NCBI GenBank assembly: GCA_021730945.1
Contig: JAKFYH010000014.1
Location: 1 to 33,119 of the forward strand
Length of the DNA stretch: 33,119 nucleotides
DNA from: Acidobacteriota bacterium
GTDB taxonomy: Bacteria; Acidobacteriota; Vicinamibacteria; Vicinamibacterales; UBA2999
Direction: 5' to 3'
Shown: one piece after another, positions 1-9,989 of the stretch
Numbering within the stretch: position 1 is the first letter of the stretch
Layout: each line of letters opens with the position of its first letter
Program-made: the position numbers and the translations under genes
The notes under the pieces: model-generated
Database searches by the model: none
The model's input: only the letters and a program-made list of their open reading frames with translations
Told to the model about the DNA's origin: nothing

Positions 1-1
1 G

Positions 2-67
2 CCGAACGGCGCCGGCTCGAAACTCGTCACTGAACTGCCGCCGGACTCGTCGGCCGGCCTTGCTTGA
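2..67 (+). CDS. Possible 3' end of an unidentified gene (partial)
   Basis: An open frame enters from the left edge and stops at TGA 65-67. It encodes about 21 residues rich in Pro, Ser and Gly, and its codons are GC-rich like the chromosomal genes further right and unlike the AT-richer DNA that follows. There is too little to assign a family, and the frame could be fortuitous. If real, the compositional change just after it suggests a left boundary of the accessory segment near here. Confidence 0.25.
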   Translation, partial: PNGAGSKLVTELPPDSSAGLA

Positions 68-140
68 TCCCATACGTGCCATCGTATCCACCTTTCGGAA
101 GGTGTCCACGAAATCGGGTCAAGCTCAAAGCTGCCACTAC

Positions 141-170
141 TGTCACTACTGCCATGGCAGTAGTCTGACA
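141..170. repeat. Perfect 20-bp palindrome in a larger hairpin
   Basis: ACTACTGCCATGGCAGTAGT at 145-164 is its own reverse complement. The flanks TGTC (141-144) and GACA (167-170) extend the stem past a two-base bulge. A partial direct copy (TGCCACTACTG) lies just upstream at 132-142. This could be a REP-like hairpin, a protein-binding site or a recombination site of the accessory element. No neighbouring gene identifies its role. Confidence 0.6.
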
Positions 171-193
171 GGCATAAACGTTCCACCCAATTT

Positions 194-345
194 GCTACCG
201 CCACTGCCACCCCCCGCAGGGGTGGCGTGGTAGGTAGTAAGGGCGAGTTCGGGAAGGGGAACGAGAGTCAATTTTAAGAGCCTGAGCGCGCCAGGGGCCT
301 CCTGCTACCGTCCTTCAGGCTCGAAGAAGGGTGGCAGTGGTAGGC
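194..345. repeat. Related imperfect inverted repeats
   Basis: Two further imperfect hairpins reuse the same core as the 145-164 palindrome. GCTACCGCCACTGCCAC (194-210) opposes GGTGGCGTGGTAGG (221-234), and CTGCTACCG (302-310) opposes GGTGGCAGTGGTAGG (330-344). The shared word is GGTGGCAGTGGTAGG or its complement. The three sets within 220 bp look like copies of one small palindromic repeat family. The function is unknown. Confidence 0.45.
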
Positions 346-723
346 AGAGGGCAATTCAGCCTGGCACACAACTCAATGTAAACTGCGGCACCAATGTTTA
401 TGGCCAGCCACCGGGATGCCAGTTTGATACTTCGTTCACTCTACGGGGACATCGCGTTCGGATCCGCACCTTAGACTTATCGACTGACTGGCAAACGATC
501 CGTTCGCAGCTGCTTTCAATTGGGACGTGGGCTGAAGCCTAGTCATGTGGCAACGCTAAGAGATTGGCAGCAAACACTTGTGGTCGGCACGCCGAGATTC
601 GCGGCATAGCCTCAGAGTTTCCGGCCTAAGAGCCACAGCAGCCAGAATGCGGCCCTCGATCGGTTTGACAGACGACGTTCAACACTTTTCGCTGGGCAAC
701 GAAGAGCGTGAACCCCAAATAGA

Positions 724-1287
724 TTGGAGAGTTCGGTGAGCCAAGAACTACAGTTCGCAGCACTGGTCCTCGGCGTAATCAATCTGATGGCGGTCGCGAT
801 CAGCCTAATTCTCGCATACAAGCAACTTCGGAAAGCTCATGAGTGGAATCGGCGAAAAGCAAGCCAAGACTTACTCTTTCAGATGGTCTCTGGCGACGTG
901 CTTCAAATGCGCGTCACGCTTGAGCAAAGGTTCGGTGCCAGACCCTTTAATCAAGAGCAGCACTTTGACGATGTCTTGTCCGGACTACCAGAAGAAGAGC
1001 GTCGGGTAGTCCACTTCACTGCGCGAAATCTCTTGAATTACTACGAGACCGTTGCGATCGGCATCAAGAACAGCGTTCTCGAGGATGACATCTGCTTCGA
1101 CTTCTTACAGGACGTCCTCCGGGCATATTGGCGATGGGCCTCACCCTTGACCAAAGAGCACAGGACGCTGACACCATTAACCTGGATCGAGCTCGAATAT
1201 CTAAATCAAGCGTGGAGTGAACGAGCCCGCGTGAACCTGGAGCGACAGAAGAACCAAACTCGCGTCCCCGGGCGGGCGCGCACATAA
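724..1287 (+). CDS. Small membrane-anchored protein, DUF4760-like
   Basis: A 187-residue protein. Residues about 8-28 form one hydrophobic segment (LVLGVINLMAVAISLILAY), followed by a charged cytoplasmic-type domain with Trp- and aromatic-rich helices. The layout of an N-terminal helix followed by an all-alpha domain containing a NLLNYYE motif resembles DUF4760-type proteins, often found on accessory elements, but this is recognition by pattern only. The start is uncertain: TTG at 724 gives the full frame, and GTG at 736 would remove four residues. It lies 150 bp upstream of the recombinase on the same strand, in lower-GC DNA, so it is probably cargo of the same element. No function can be assigned. 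Confidence 0.6.
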   Translation: MESSVSQELQFAALVLGVINLMAVAISLILAYKQLRKAHEWNRRKASQDLLFQMVSGDVLQMRVTLEQRFGARPFNQEQHFDDVLSGLPEEERRVVHFTARNLLNYYETVAIGIKNSVLEDDICFDFLQDVLRAYWRWASPLTKEHRTLTPLTWIELEYLNQAWSERARVNLERQKNQTRVPGRART

Positions 1288-1437
1288 GCCTCTCAGTCGG
1301 CGCGTCGCCGTCGAATCCCCTGTTCCTTGCAAACAGGAATCGCGTCTTGTTAGCCAGGGGCGATTAGTGCAAGGGGGTAACGCTCCGGCCCTGTACTTTC
1401 GCCTATGAAAGCACTAGGCTGTCATCAGGGGAATCCA

Positions 1438-2664
1438 ATGCTATACAGGCGCGGTGAGATTTGGTGGTTCAGGATAAAGTTCGCGAGAACTGAGGTCCGG
1501 CAGTCAGCAAAGACCCGCTCGAAGGAGCTTGCGCGACGAGTGGAGCGTCAACGGCTGCGAGAACTAGAGGAAGGCTTTCACCGGCTCCCACGGCGGCAAG
1601 CTCCGTTGACGCTGGTCGCAGCGGCAGAACAATGGGTGCAAGGTCGTTCGCTTGTCTGGTCACCGAAGACGGCGCGAATTGAAAAAACCAGCGTAGAACA
1701 CCTTAGGCCAATCCTAGGCCATCGGCTACTCACAGATATCACGCCTGAGAACATTTCCGACTACCAGCGGATCAGACTTGCCGAAGGCGCATCGCCCAAG
1801 ACAATCAACCTGGAAGTGGGCACTGTTCGCGCTGTCCTCCGTCGCCATCGGTTATGGGCAAATCTTCAACCAGATGTCCGAATGTTGACGACAACCGACG
1901 ATCACGGCAAGGCGCTTGGCGCAGTTGAAGAACAAGCCCTATTGAAGGCCTGCGCTGAAAGCCGCTCCTTAGCGCTGCTCCCTGCGGTAGTCGTTGCCCT
2001 GAATACCGGTATGCGCCACGGAGAGGTCCTCAACCTCCAGTGGAGGGACGTCGACCTTGCCGCACGGCGGGTGCTCGTCCGTCACAGCAAGACTCAAGCG
2101 GGAACCGGACGAGTGATCCCTCTCAATGACCATTCACTGACGGTGCTGGAGTTTCTGAACGGGCGCTTTCACGATCAGCAGCCAGATCACTATCTGTTCG
2201 CCTCGGAGCGATACGGGGTCTCTGGTGACTCGGCTCTTGCCCACTCATACGCTGCCGATCCGACGAAACCAATCAAAAGTCTCAAAGAGGCTTGGGAGAG
2301 AGCCAAAAGGGTTTCCGGGGTTAAGTGCCGCTTCCACGACCTGAGACGCACAGCCGCCACCAGGATGCTTGAGGGAGGGAGTCCATTGCTGGTTGTCGCG
2401 AGCATCCTTGGTTGGAGTCCATCGACTGCGGCTCGCATGGCAAAGCGCTATTGCCACATCGGGAACGTCGCTCAAATGAACGCGGTTGAAATGCTGATGG
2501 TTGACTGCGAGGTCGAGGCGACAGATGCAAGGGGGCACAAAGAGTGGCACAGTGACAATGCGCCTTCGCTCTCAGAACACCGTAAGTTGTTGAAACTAAG
2601 TGGCTCCTCGGGCTGGACTCGAACCAGCAACCCTCCGGTTAACAGCCGGATGCTCTGCCATTGA
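1438..2664 (+). CDS. Tyrosine recombinase / phage-type integrase
   Basis: A site-specific recombinase of about 408 residues. The N-terminus (MLYRRGEIWWFRIKF) is the small arm-binding beta domain, a core-binding SAM-like domain covers about 60-160, and the catalytic domain covers about 165-345. The catalytic residues are visible: Arg193 (NTGMRHGE), His300 and Arg303 (HDLRR), Trp326 in place of the second His, and Tyr338 (RYCHI). The ATG at 1438 follows AGGGGAA (1427-1433) and gives the typical family start; the longer frame from 1405 adds 11 atypical residues. The C-terminal tail, ending GWTRTSNPPVNSRMLCH, is not protein family sequence: it is the antisense of tRNA-Asn, and the stop lies inside that tRNA. 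The gene abuts its presumed attachment site. All catalytic residues are present, so it may be active. Confidence 0.93.
   Translation: MLYRRGEIWWFRIKFARTEVRQSAKTRSKELARRVERQRLRELEEGFHRLPRRQAPLTLVAAAEQWVQGRSLVWSPKTARIEKTSVEHLRPILGHRLLTDITPENISDYQRIRLAEGASPKTINLEVGTVRAVLRRHRLWANLQPDVRMLTTTDDHGKALGAVEEQALLKACAESRSLALLPAVVVALNTGMRHGEVLNLQWRDVDLAARRVLVRHSKTQAGTGRVIPLNDHSLTVLEFLNGRFHDQQPDHYLFASERYGVSGDSALAHSYAADPTKPIKSLKEAWERAKRVSGVKCRFHDLRRTAATRMLEGGSPLLVVASILGWSPSTAARMAKRYCHIGNVAQMNAVEMLMVDCEVEATDARGHKEWHSDNAPSLSEHRKLLKLSGSSGWTRTSNPPVNSRMLCH
2601..2640. other. Probable integration (att) site in tRNA-Asn 3' half
   Basis: Tyrosine recombinases commonly integrate at the 3' end of tRNA genes and restore it, and this recombinase sits directly against the CCA end of tRNA-Asn. 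The crossover would lie in the anticodon/T-arm part, with the element extending to the left. I looked for a second copy of the tRNA 3' end in 1-1400 and saw none, so the other boundary is probably outside the window or degraded. Confidence 0.55.
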
Positions 2665-2675
2665 GCTACCGAGGA
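2601..2675 (-). tRNA. tRNA-Asn (anticodon GTT)
   Basis: The minus strand folds as a standard 75-nt tRNA. The acceptor stem is TCCTCGG (5' end at 2675) with CCGAGGA, discriminator G and an encoded CCA (2601-2603). The D arm contains TAGCTCAATGGCAGAGCA, the anticodon loop CTGTTAA reads GTT, and the T arm contains GGTTCGAGTCC. The last 64 bases of the recombinase gene overlap it on the opposite strand. The 3' half is the likely attB/attR segment of the element to the left. Confidence 0.97.
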
Positions 2676-2786
2676 ATACGGGCAGGACTTCCCTTGGTGA
2701 GAAGAACTCCCATCGTAAGACAGAACAGGCCCCCGCCGCAAGCATCACGGCCAACTGACCCCACATTTTCCCCGTCTAATGGCTCC

Positions 2787-5198
2787 ATGACCAACCTTTG
2801 GGACGATGCAAGGTTCGCGATTCGGCATGTGCACCGGCGCCCGCTGTTTGCCGCCACGGTGATTGGCACCCTGGCCCTCGCCATGGCGGCCGCCACCACC
2901 ACCTTCGGACTGGCCACCGCCGTCCTCGCCCGGCCCCTGCCCTTCGACGCGTCAGACCACCTGGTATTTGTCTGGGAAGCCGGCGAGGCTGGCGAGCCGT
3001 CGCGCGTCACCGCCTCGCGCTACTTCGCGTGGCGCAACGCCTCACCAGCGTTCACCAGCCTGGCGCTGTTCGGCGCCGCCGGCTTCACACTCGACCTGCC
3101 TTCGGGCGCCACCGCCATTGGCGGCGTGCGGGTCTCGGGCAACTACTTCCAGACCCTCGGCATTCAGCCCACGCTCGGCCGCACCTTCGCCGCCGCCGAC
3201 GAAGCACCCGGCAACGAACAGGTCGTGATCCTCTCGCACGCGTTCTGGCAAACGCATTTCGGTTCGCGAACGGACGTCATCGGCCAGACGCTCCGCCTCA
3301 GTAACCAGCCCTACACCGTGGTCGGGATCATGCCGCCGGTGGTGTTTCCCGGCTGGGCGGTCAACCCGGCCAGCGTAACCCTTGACCCCGGCCAGCGCCA
3401 GTTCTGGGTACCAATCGCCCGCACACCGCAACTCGAACGAAGCAGCCGTGCCCACGTCTTCGGCGTCGTCGGACGCCTGGCCGACGGCGTGAGCGCGCAA
3501 CAGGCAGAGGAGCTGCTGACGCGCGCCACCGATGCCACTGCGCCCGATGCGCACGGCGCGCACGTGGCGCCGTTTCGCGATCAGTTCGTGCGCGACGCGC
3601 GCACCCCACTGCTGACGCTGGCGGCAGCCGCGCTGGCGGTGCTGCTGATCGCGTGCGCCAACCTCGCGGCGCTCTACGCGTCGGCGTTCGAGTCGCGCCG
3701 AGGCGAATTCGCCCTGCGCGCGGCGATCGGGGCCGGACTCGGCCGGCTGGTCCGCCAACTCACCGTCGAAGCGCTGGTGGTGTCGCTCCTGGGTGGCGTG
3801 GCCGGCACCTGGCTCGCGCGCGCGGCGCTCACCACGCTGCCAGGCCTGTTGCCACCGTCCATTCCGTTCCTCACGGCACCGGCCCTCGACCTGCCCGTGA
3901 TCGCCTTCGCGGTCGCCTTGTCGGTGATCGCCACGCTGGTCCTCACCGCCTGGCCGATTGCGCGGATGCTTGTCACCGCGCCGGCACCGCGCGGCGTGGC
4001 CGTGGCCCAGCGCGGCCACGTCTACCGCGGGCTGGTGGCCGCGCAACTGGCGATCACCGTGGCATTGACGATGGCCGCCGCGTTGCTGTCGCAATCGCTG
4101 CTCTCAGTGCGCGGACGCGACCCCGGCTTCGCCCTGGATCGGGTCTTTGTCGCCGATGTCGGCGTGCCGTCGCCCCAGCCGGCGTCGGCCCGGCCCATCA
4201 TCACGGCCGAACAGGCGGTCCTTTTGGCCGTCGCCGCCCTGCCCGGAGTCGACGCGGTGGCCACCGCCTACGATCATCCGCTCGAAGCCAACTGGAGCCA
4301 GGGCGTCACCGTGACCGGCGACGTCAATGGACCCGAACAAGGCCGCTCCAGCGAACTGCGCATCGTCAGCCCCGGCTACTTCGACGCCATGGAGGTGGCG
4401 GTGATCGAGGGCCGCGCATTCACCGATCGCGACGACGTGGATGCGCCTGGCGCAGTGATGGTCAACGAGGCGTTCGCCCGCGAGCTGGGCGGCCGCGTCG
4501 TCGGCCGCGAGATTCGCTCGAACACCGCGCAGTTTCTCTACGGTGACGGCGCGCCCGGCACCTTCGCCATTGTCGGCATCGTCGGCAACGAACGGTCGCG
4601 CGGCCTCGAGCAGCCGCCGGGGCCGGCGGTGTACATGAGCACACGCCAGTTTCCGCAGGAGGCGTTCTCGCTGCTCGTGCGCACGGCCGGCCAGCCGATG
4701 GCGATCGCCGCCGATGTGCGCCGCACCCTGCGCACCGTCAATCCCGCCATCACCATGAGTCAACCCACGTCAGTCGATGCCCTGCTCGACCAGCAATTGG
4801 TCGCGCGGCGGGTCACCACGCAAGTGACGGGCGGATTCGCGCTCGCCGGCCTGGCGCTGGCGGCGCTGGGCATGTACGGCGTGCTCTCGATCATGGTGGC
4901 CGGACGCACGCGCGAGATCGGCGTGCACGTGGCGCTCGGCGCCTCGCCGGGCGCCATCGCGCGCGCCGTGGTCGGCGACAGCCTGCGCACCGCCGCCATC
5001 GGCCTGGCCGCGGGCGTGGCGCTGGCCCTCGCGGCCGGCCGCCTGCTCTCCAGCCTGCTGGTCGGCGTCACCGGGCAGGACCCGGCCACTCTCGCCGCCG
5101 TGGCGGGTTGCTTGCTGGTGCTCTCAGCCCTGGCAGCGTTGGCGCCGGCGCGGCGGGCCGCGCGCGTCGATCCGGTCGTGGCGTTACGCGCCGACTAG
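2787..5198 (+). CDS. ADOP-type MacB/FtsX-like orphan permease
   Basis: An 803-residue ABC permease without an adjacent cognate ATPase. It begins with a short soluble helix (DDARFAIRHVHRRP) and a first membrane helix (about 20-45), followed by a periplasmic MacB_PCD domain. The first FtsX module of three helices comes at about 275-420, then a second periplasmic domain, then a second FtsX module at about 670-795 that ends with the conserved ARRAARVDP motif. The duplication and the DDxRxAxR N-terminus are the hallmark of the Acidobacterial Duplicated Orphan Permease family. The ATG at 2787 is preferred; the frame is open back to 2661 but that part overlaps the tRNA and is not family-like. The gene next to it is a P450, so the context says nothing about its substrate. 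It is not obviously operonic with the ATPase at 6630. Confidence 0.9.
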   Translation: MTNLWDDARFAIRHVHRRPLFAATVIGTLALAMAAATTTFGLATAVLARPLPFDASDHLVFVWEAGEAGEPSRVTASRYFAWRNASPAFTSLALFGAAGFTLDLPSGATAIGGVRVSGNYFQTLGIQPTLGRTFAAADEAPGNEQVVILSHAFWQTHFGSRTDVIGQTLRLSNQPYTVVGIMPPVVFPGWAVNPASVTLDPGQRQFWVPIARTPQLERSSRAHVFGVVGRLADGVSAQQAEELLTRATDATAPDAHGAHVAPFRDQFVRDARTPLLTLAAAALAVLLIACANLAALYASAFESRRGEFALRAAIGAGLGRLVRQLTVEALVVSLLGGVAGTWLARAALTTLPGLLPPSIPFLTAPALDLPVIAFAVALSVIATLVLTAWPIARMLVTAPAPRGVAVAQRGHVYRGLVAAQLAITVALTMAAALLSQSLLSVRGRDPGFALDRVFVADVGVPSPQPASARPIITAEQAVLLAVAALPGVDAVATAYDHPLEANWSQGVTVTGDVNGPEQGRSSELRIVSPGYFDAMEVAVIEGRAFTDRDDVDAPGAVMVNEAFARELGGRVVGREIRSNTAQFLYGDGAPGTFAIVGIVGNERSRGLEQPPGPAVYMSTRQFPQEAFSLLVRTAGQPMAIAADVRRTLRTVNPAITMSQPTSVDALLDQQLVARRVTTQVTGGFALAGLALAALGMYGVLSIMVAGRTREIGVHVALGASPGAIARAVVGDSLRTAAIGLAAGVALALAAGRLLSSLLVGVTGQDPATLAAVAGCLLVLSALAALAPARRAARVDPVVALRAD

Positions 5199-5239
5199 AC
5201 ACCTTGTCAGGGTGACGGGAAAGGCAGAAAGTGTAGGAC

Positions 5240-6610
5240 GTGACCACGTCCCTCGCCTCCCCTCGCCACGTCCCCGGCCCATCGTCGTGGATGCCGGGCG
5301 GTGCTTACTGGGCGTTTCGCAAGGACCCGCTCGCCTTCTTCACCGACACCGCGCGCACCCACGGCGACCTCGCGGCGTTCGCGTTCGGTCCACAGCAGGT
5401 CTACCTGGTCAGCCGGCCGGAATGGATCGAAGACATCCTGGTGAAGTCGGCGGGCAAGTTCGCCAAGGGCGTGGCACTCGAGCGGGCCAAGGCGCTGCTC
5501 GGCAACGGCCTGCTGACCGCCGAGGGGCCACAACACCTCAAGCAGCGGCGCATGATCCAGCCGCTCTTCCATCGCCAACACGTCCAGGGCTTCGCCGACG
5601 CCATGGTCGGCCACGCCACGCGCTGGCGCGACCAGGTCACACCCGGCGCCGACCTCGACATCACCAGGGAAATGAGCGCCCTCACCCTCGCCATCGTCGG
5701 AGAAACCCTGTTCTCGAGCGACGTGCAAGGCGATGCGGACGAGGTGCGCGACGCGCTCGCTGACGCGGTGTCGGGATTCGCCTATGCGTTCATCCCCGGA
5801 GTGGCCACGCTGTCGAAACTGCCCCTGCCGATGTTCACGAAGATCCGCAAGGCGCGGGAGCGGCTCGACCGCGTCATTCATCGCGTGATCGCCGAGCGTC
5901 GCGCCGGCCAGCGCCAGTCACAGGCCTCGCCCGGCCGGCTCGACCTGGTGTCCATGCTGCTCGCCGCGCGCGATCCCGAGAACCCGGACGATACCGGGAT
6001 GAGCGACCAGCAGATTCGTGACGAGGCCATGACCATCTTCCTCGCCGGCCACGAGACGACGGCCAATGCCATGGCGTGGACGTGGCACCTGCTGGCGTCG
6101 GCGCCCGCGGTGGAAGCGCGCCTGCACGAGGAACTGGCGTCAGTGTTGGACGGACGAATTCCGGCGGTGGCCGACGTGCCGAAGCTGGAATGGACGCGCG
6201 CGGTGGTGTCGGAGTCGATGCGGCTATTCCCGCCGGCATGGACCATGGGCCGGCGCGTACTCGAACCGCACACGATCGGCGGACACGCGATCGCGAAGAA
6301 CGCCCTGGTGATCATGAGCCAGTGGGTGGTGCACCGCGACCCGCGGTGGTGGCCCGACCCCGAGCGCTTCGACCCGGCCCGATGGCTCCCATCATCATCT
6401 GCGTCGCGTCCGCGTTATGCCTACTTTCCGTTTGGCGGCGGATCGCGTGTCTGCATCGGCGAATCGTTCGCGTGGACCGAGGCCGTCCTGCTGCTCGCCA
6501 CCATCGCACAGCGGTGGCGCTTCACACGGTCCGGCCATCCCGCGCCCACCACCGAACCGCGCATTACTTTGAAACCGAAAGGGTTGAGGTTGAAAGCCGA
6601 CCCCCGGTAA
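5240..6610 (+). CDS. Cytochrome P450 monooxygenase
   Basis: A 456-residue soluble P450 that binds heme-thiolate and inserts oxygen into an unknown substrate. The I-helix motif LAGHETT is at about 268-274, the K-helix ExxR is Glu325-Arg328 (ESMRLFPP), and the heme loop [10 protein letters not shown] carries the ligand Cys405. No membrane anchor is present at the N-terminus. The start is GTG 5240, giving [14 protein letters not shown]; the Pro-rich N-terminus is normal for this type (CYP102/CYP4-like fold). No ferredoxin or reductase gene is adjacent, so electrons must come from elsewhere. It ends 19 bp before an ABC ATPase, so it may be co-transcribed with the Att-like transport genes, hinting at a lipid-type substrate (inference). 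Confidence 0.95.
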   Translation: MTTSLASPRHVPGPSSWMPGGAYWAFRKDPLAFFTDTARTHGDLAAFAFGPQQVYLVSRPEWIEDILVKSAGKFAKGVALERAKALLGNGLLTAEGPQHLKQRRMIQPLFHRQHVQGFADAMVGHATRWRDQVTPGADLDITREMSALTLAIVGETLFSSDVQGDADEVRDALADAVSGFAYAFIPGVATLSKLPLPMFTKIRKARERLDRVIHRVIAERRAGQRQSQASPGRLDLVSMLLAARDPENPDDTGMSDQQIRDEAMTIFLAGHETTANAMAWTWHLLASAPAVEARLHEELASVLDGRIPAVADVPKLEWTRAVVSESMRLFPPAWTMGRRVLEPHTIGGHAIAKNALVIMSQWVVHRDPRWWPDPERFDPARWLPSSSASRPRYAYFPFGGGSRVCIGESFAWTEAVLLLATIAQRWRFTRSGHPAPTTEPRITLKPKGLRLKADPR

Positions 6611-6629
6611 CGGCGCCGGGCGTCATAAG

Positions 6630-7322
<693 letters not shown>

Positions 7323-7340
7323 GGGTTTGTCGCCATTACC

Positions 7341-9989
7341 GTGCGGCTCTTCACCCAATTCATCCTGCGCCCCCTGGCCGCCGACAAGATGCGGACCGCC
7401 ACCACCATCCTCGGAGTGGCGCTGGGCATCGCGGTGGTGGTCGCGATCCAGCTGACCAACGCCAGTTCGATCCGCGGTTTTGAAACCGCGCTCGAAACCG
7501 TCGCCGGCAAGACGGCGGTGGAGGTGGTCGGCACCGGCGGTCTCGACGAAGACACCCTGCCGTCGCTCAACTGGCTGCGCGAATACGGCGTGGCCAGTCC
7601 GGTGATTGAAGGCAACGCCGCACTCGTGATCGGCGACCTGGAGACGCTGTCGCGGCGCGACATGGAGGCCGTGCGCGTACTCGGGGTCGACATTCTGCGC
7701 GACATGCCGTTTCGCGACTACCAACTGCTGGATGTCGGCCAGGACCGGGACACCGCGGTGGAGACGGCCGCGCCGCGAGGGACGGCCCCGCCGGCGCCAG
7801 CCCCGGTCCCCAACGTGACGACGCAGCAGTTCCTGGAGATCCTTACCGACGAGCGGTCGGTGGTAATCAGCGAGAAGCTGGCGACCCGCCGGGGCCTGGT
7901 CATCGGCAGCCAGTTGCGGATGATGTTTGGCGACCGCGTGAACAGCTACGTAATTCGCGGCCTGCTCAAGAACGAAGGGCCGGCGCGCGTGCTGGACGGC
8001 AACTTCGTGCTGATGGACATTGCCGCGGCGCAACTGGCTTTCGATCGGCTCGGCCGCATCGACCGGCTGGATGTGCTGCTGACGGCCGGCGCCGACGTCC
8101 AGGGCACGCTCGCCGCGATCACCGCCCGGTTACCTCCCGAACTGACCGCGCAACCGCCATCGCGCCGGGGCCAACAGGTCGAGACGATGCTCGCCGCGTT
8201 CCACGCCAATCTGACCGCGCTGTCCTGGATCGCGCTGATTGTCGGGCTGTTCCTGGTCTACAACACCGTCACCATTTCGGTGGTGGCGCGCCGCCAGGAG
8301 ATTGGCACGCTGCGGGCGTTGGGGCTGACCCGGCTCAAGGTGCTGTTCCTCTTCCTCGGCGAGGCGGCGGCGCTGGCGGTGGCCGGCATCGGTGTCGGAC
8401 TGGGCCTCGCCCGCCTGCTGGCCGACGCCGCCGTGGCCATGACCTCGGCCACCGTGAGCACCATCTACATTGCCACGGCAGCAGCGCCGCCCGACCTGGA
8501 CTGGGGACACGTGTGGCTGGCCACGGCCATGGGGCTGCCGCTGTCGCTGCTGGCCGCGGCGGTGCCGGCGCTCGAAGCCAGCCAGGTGCAGCCCACGGCG
8601 GCCATGCGCGGCAACGACACGCTCGACATGCGCGTGCGCCTGCGTCCGGCCATGTTGATGGCGCCGCTCACGGTGCTGGCGCTCGCCTTCGGCCTGACGC
8701 AACTGGGTCCGGTGAACGGACGGCCGCTGTACGGGTACCTGTCGGCGTTCGCGATCGTGATCGGCACCGGGTTGCTGGTGCCGGCGATCATGTATGGCCT
8801 CGCGCGGGTGAGCCGGGAAGCGCTGCGGCGGCGTCTGGGCGTGGAAGGCCTGCTCGCCCATGCCAACCTCACGTCCGCAATTCCGCGCCTGTCGATCTCG
8901 GTAGCGGCACTTTCGGTCAGCCTGTCGATGATGGTGGCCATCGCGATCATGATTGGCAGTTTCCGCGACACCGTCGTCTACTGGGTGGGCCAGACGCTGC
9001 AAGCCGACCTGTTCGTCGGTCCGGGCATCAGGCCGACCGTGGGCCAGGAACCAACCCTGTCGCCGACGGTGATCGAGGCGGTGCGGCGTCACCCGCGGGT
9101 CACGGCCATCGACAGCTTCCGCAACGTCGACCTGGTCTACGAGGGCAAGCTCACGGTGCTCGGGGCCGGCACGTTCAGTGTCGTGCTGGACCACGGTGCG
9201 GTGCTGTTCAAGAGCCCGGCCAACGCCCGCGACCGGGTGCGCGAAGCCATCGGCCAGGACGGCGTCATCATCTCGGAAGCCTTCTCGCACAAATTCGGCA
9301 AGCGCGAGGGCGACACGCTCACGCTGCCGACACCGAAGGGCCTGCACGGTTTCCAGGTGGCCGCGGTCTACTACGACTACTCGAACGATCGCGGCGTCGT
9401 GATCATGGACGCCGGCACCTTCCGCCGCTACTACGGCGACCTGGCTCCGAGCGGCCTGGCCGCGTTTCTCACACCCGGCTCGGACCCGGAACTGGTGCGC
9501 ATGGAGATCCTGGCGACACTTGATGAGGGGCACCGCGCCTTCATCTTCAGCAACTGGTCGCTGCGTGAAGAGGTGCTCCGGGTGTTTGACAGCACGTTTG
9601 CCATTACCTACGCCCTCGAGCTGATTGCCATCGTCGTCGCCATGCTCGGCGTCGCCGGCACGCTGCTGGCCCTCGTGCTCGAACGCCGCCGCGAGCTGTC
9701 ACTGCTGCGCCTGACCGGCGCCAACCAGGACCAGGTGCGCAAGATGGTGATTATCGAGGCGGCGCTGATCGGCGCCGTGAGCCAGGGCATCGGCCTGGTG
9801 ATGGGGTTTGCGCTGTCGATGGTGCTGATCTACGTGATCAACGTGCAGAGCTTTGGCTGGACCATCCAGTTTCACATGCCGACCTGGTTCCTGATCCAGG
9901 CGTCGATTGCCGTGGTGATTGCCACCGCGGTCGCGGGAATCTATCCGGCACGTCGGGCCGCGCAACTGGTGCTGTCGCATGAGGAATAG
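7341..9989 (+). CDS. Large FtsX-family ABC permease (AttF/AttG-like)
   Basis: An 882-residue inner-membrane permease starting at GTG 7341. The first helix is at about 20-40, followed by a periplasmic MacB_PCD-like domain of about 230 residues and an FtsX module at about 290-420. Two further helices come near 435-490, a second N-terminal helix with extracytoplasmic domain at about 515-745, and a final FtsX module at about 750-880 ending GIYPARRAAQLVL. It looks like two LolC/E-type permeases fused, which would explain a single permease gene beside one ATPase. The stop TAG overlaps the start of the next gene, implying coupling. An 8-bp tandem array begins four bases after the stop. Confidence 0.9.
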   Translation: MRLFTQFILRPLAADKMRTATTILGVALGIAVVVAIQLTNASSIRGFETALETVAGKTAVEVVGTGGLDEDTLPSLNWLREYGVASPVIEGNAALVIGDLETLSRRDMEAVRVLGVDILRDMPFRDYQLLDVGQDRDTAVETAAPRGTAPPAPAPVPNVTTQQFLEILTDERSVVISEKLATRRGLVIGSQLRMMFGDRVNSYVIRGLLKNEGPARVLDGNFVLMDIAAAQLAFDRLGRIDRLDVLLTAGADVQGTLAAITARLPPELTAQPPSRRGQQVETMLAAFHANLTALSWIALIVGLFLVYNTVTISVVARRQEIGTLRALGLTRLKVLFLFLGEAAALAVAGIGVGLGLARLLADAAVAMTSATVSTIYIATAAAPPDLDWGHVWLATAMGLPLSLLAAAVPALEASQVQPTAAMRGNDTLDMRVRLRPAMLMAPLTVLALAFGLTQLGPVNGRPLYGYLSAFAIVIGTGLLVPAIMYGLARVSREALRRRLGVEGLLAHANLTSAIPRLSISVAALSVSLSMMVAIAIMIGSFRDTVVYWVGQTLQADLFVGPGIRPTVGQEPTLSPTVIEAVRRHPRVTAIDSFRNVDLVYEGKLTVLGAGTFSVVLDHGAVLFKSPANARDRVREAIGQDGVIISEAFSHKFGKREGDTLTLPTPKGLHGFQVAAVYYDYSNDRGVVIMDAGTFRRYYGDLAPSGLAAFLTPGSDPELVRMEILATLDEGHRAFIFSNWSLREEVLRVFDSTFAITYALELIAIVVAMLGVAGTLLALVLERRRELSLLRLTGANQDQVRKMVIIEAALIGAVSQGIGLVMGFALSMVLIYVINVQSFGWTIQFHMPTWFLIQASIAVVIATAVAGIYPARRAAQLVLSHEE

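Larger units (their letters stand above)
68..723. other. Non-coding accessory region with inverted repeats
   Basis: No convincing gene is seen in these 656 bases. The first 300 carry several related G-rich or C-rich repeats in both orientations (see the separate repeat entries), and the rest looks like decayed or regulatory DNA of lower GC. A TTGACA hexamer at 665-670 is a good -35 box for the gene at 724, but the matching -10 position (688-693, TTCGCT) is poor, so a promoter here is only suggested. Confidence 0.5.

Noticed and set aside
1-1400. Second copy of the tRNA-Asn 3' end (attL)
   Set aside because: I looked for the T-arm and acceptor sequence and saw no convincing match; the boundary is likely outside the window.
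2661-2786. N-terminal extension of the ADOP permease
   Set aside because: It overlaps the tRNA-Asn gene, is not family-like, and ATG 2787 gives the usual N-terminus.
8130-9533. Long minus-strand open frame opposite the large permease
   Set aside because: His/Arg/Gln-rich translation with no domain, typical of an antisense shadow; the + strand frame has clear FtsX modules.
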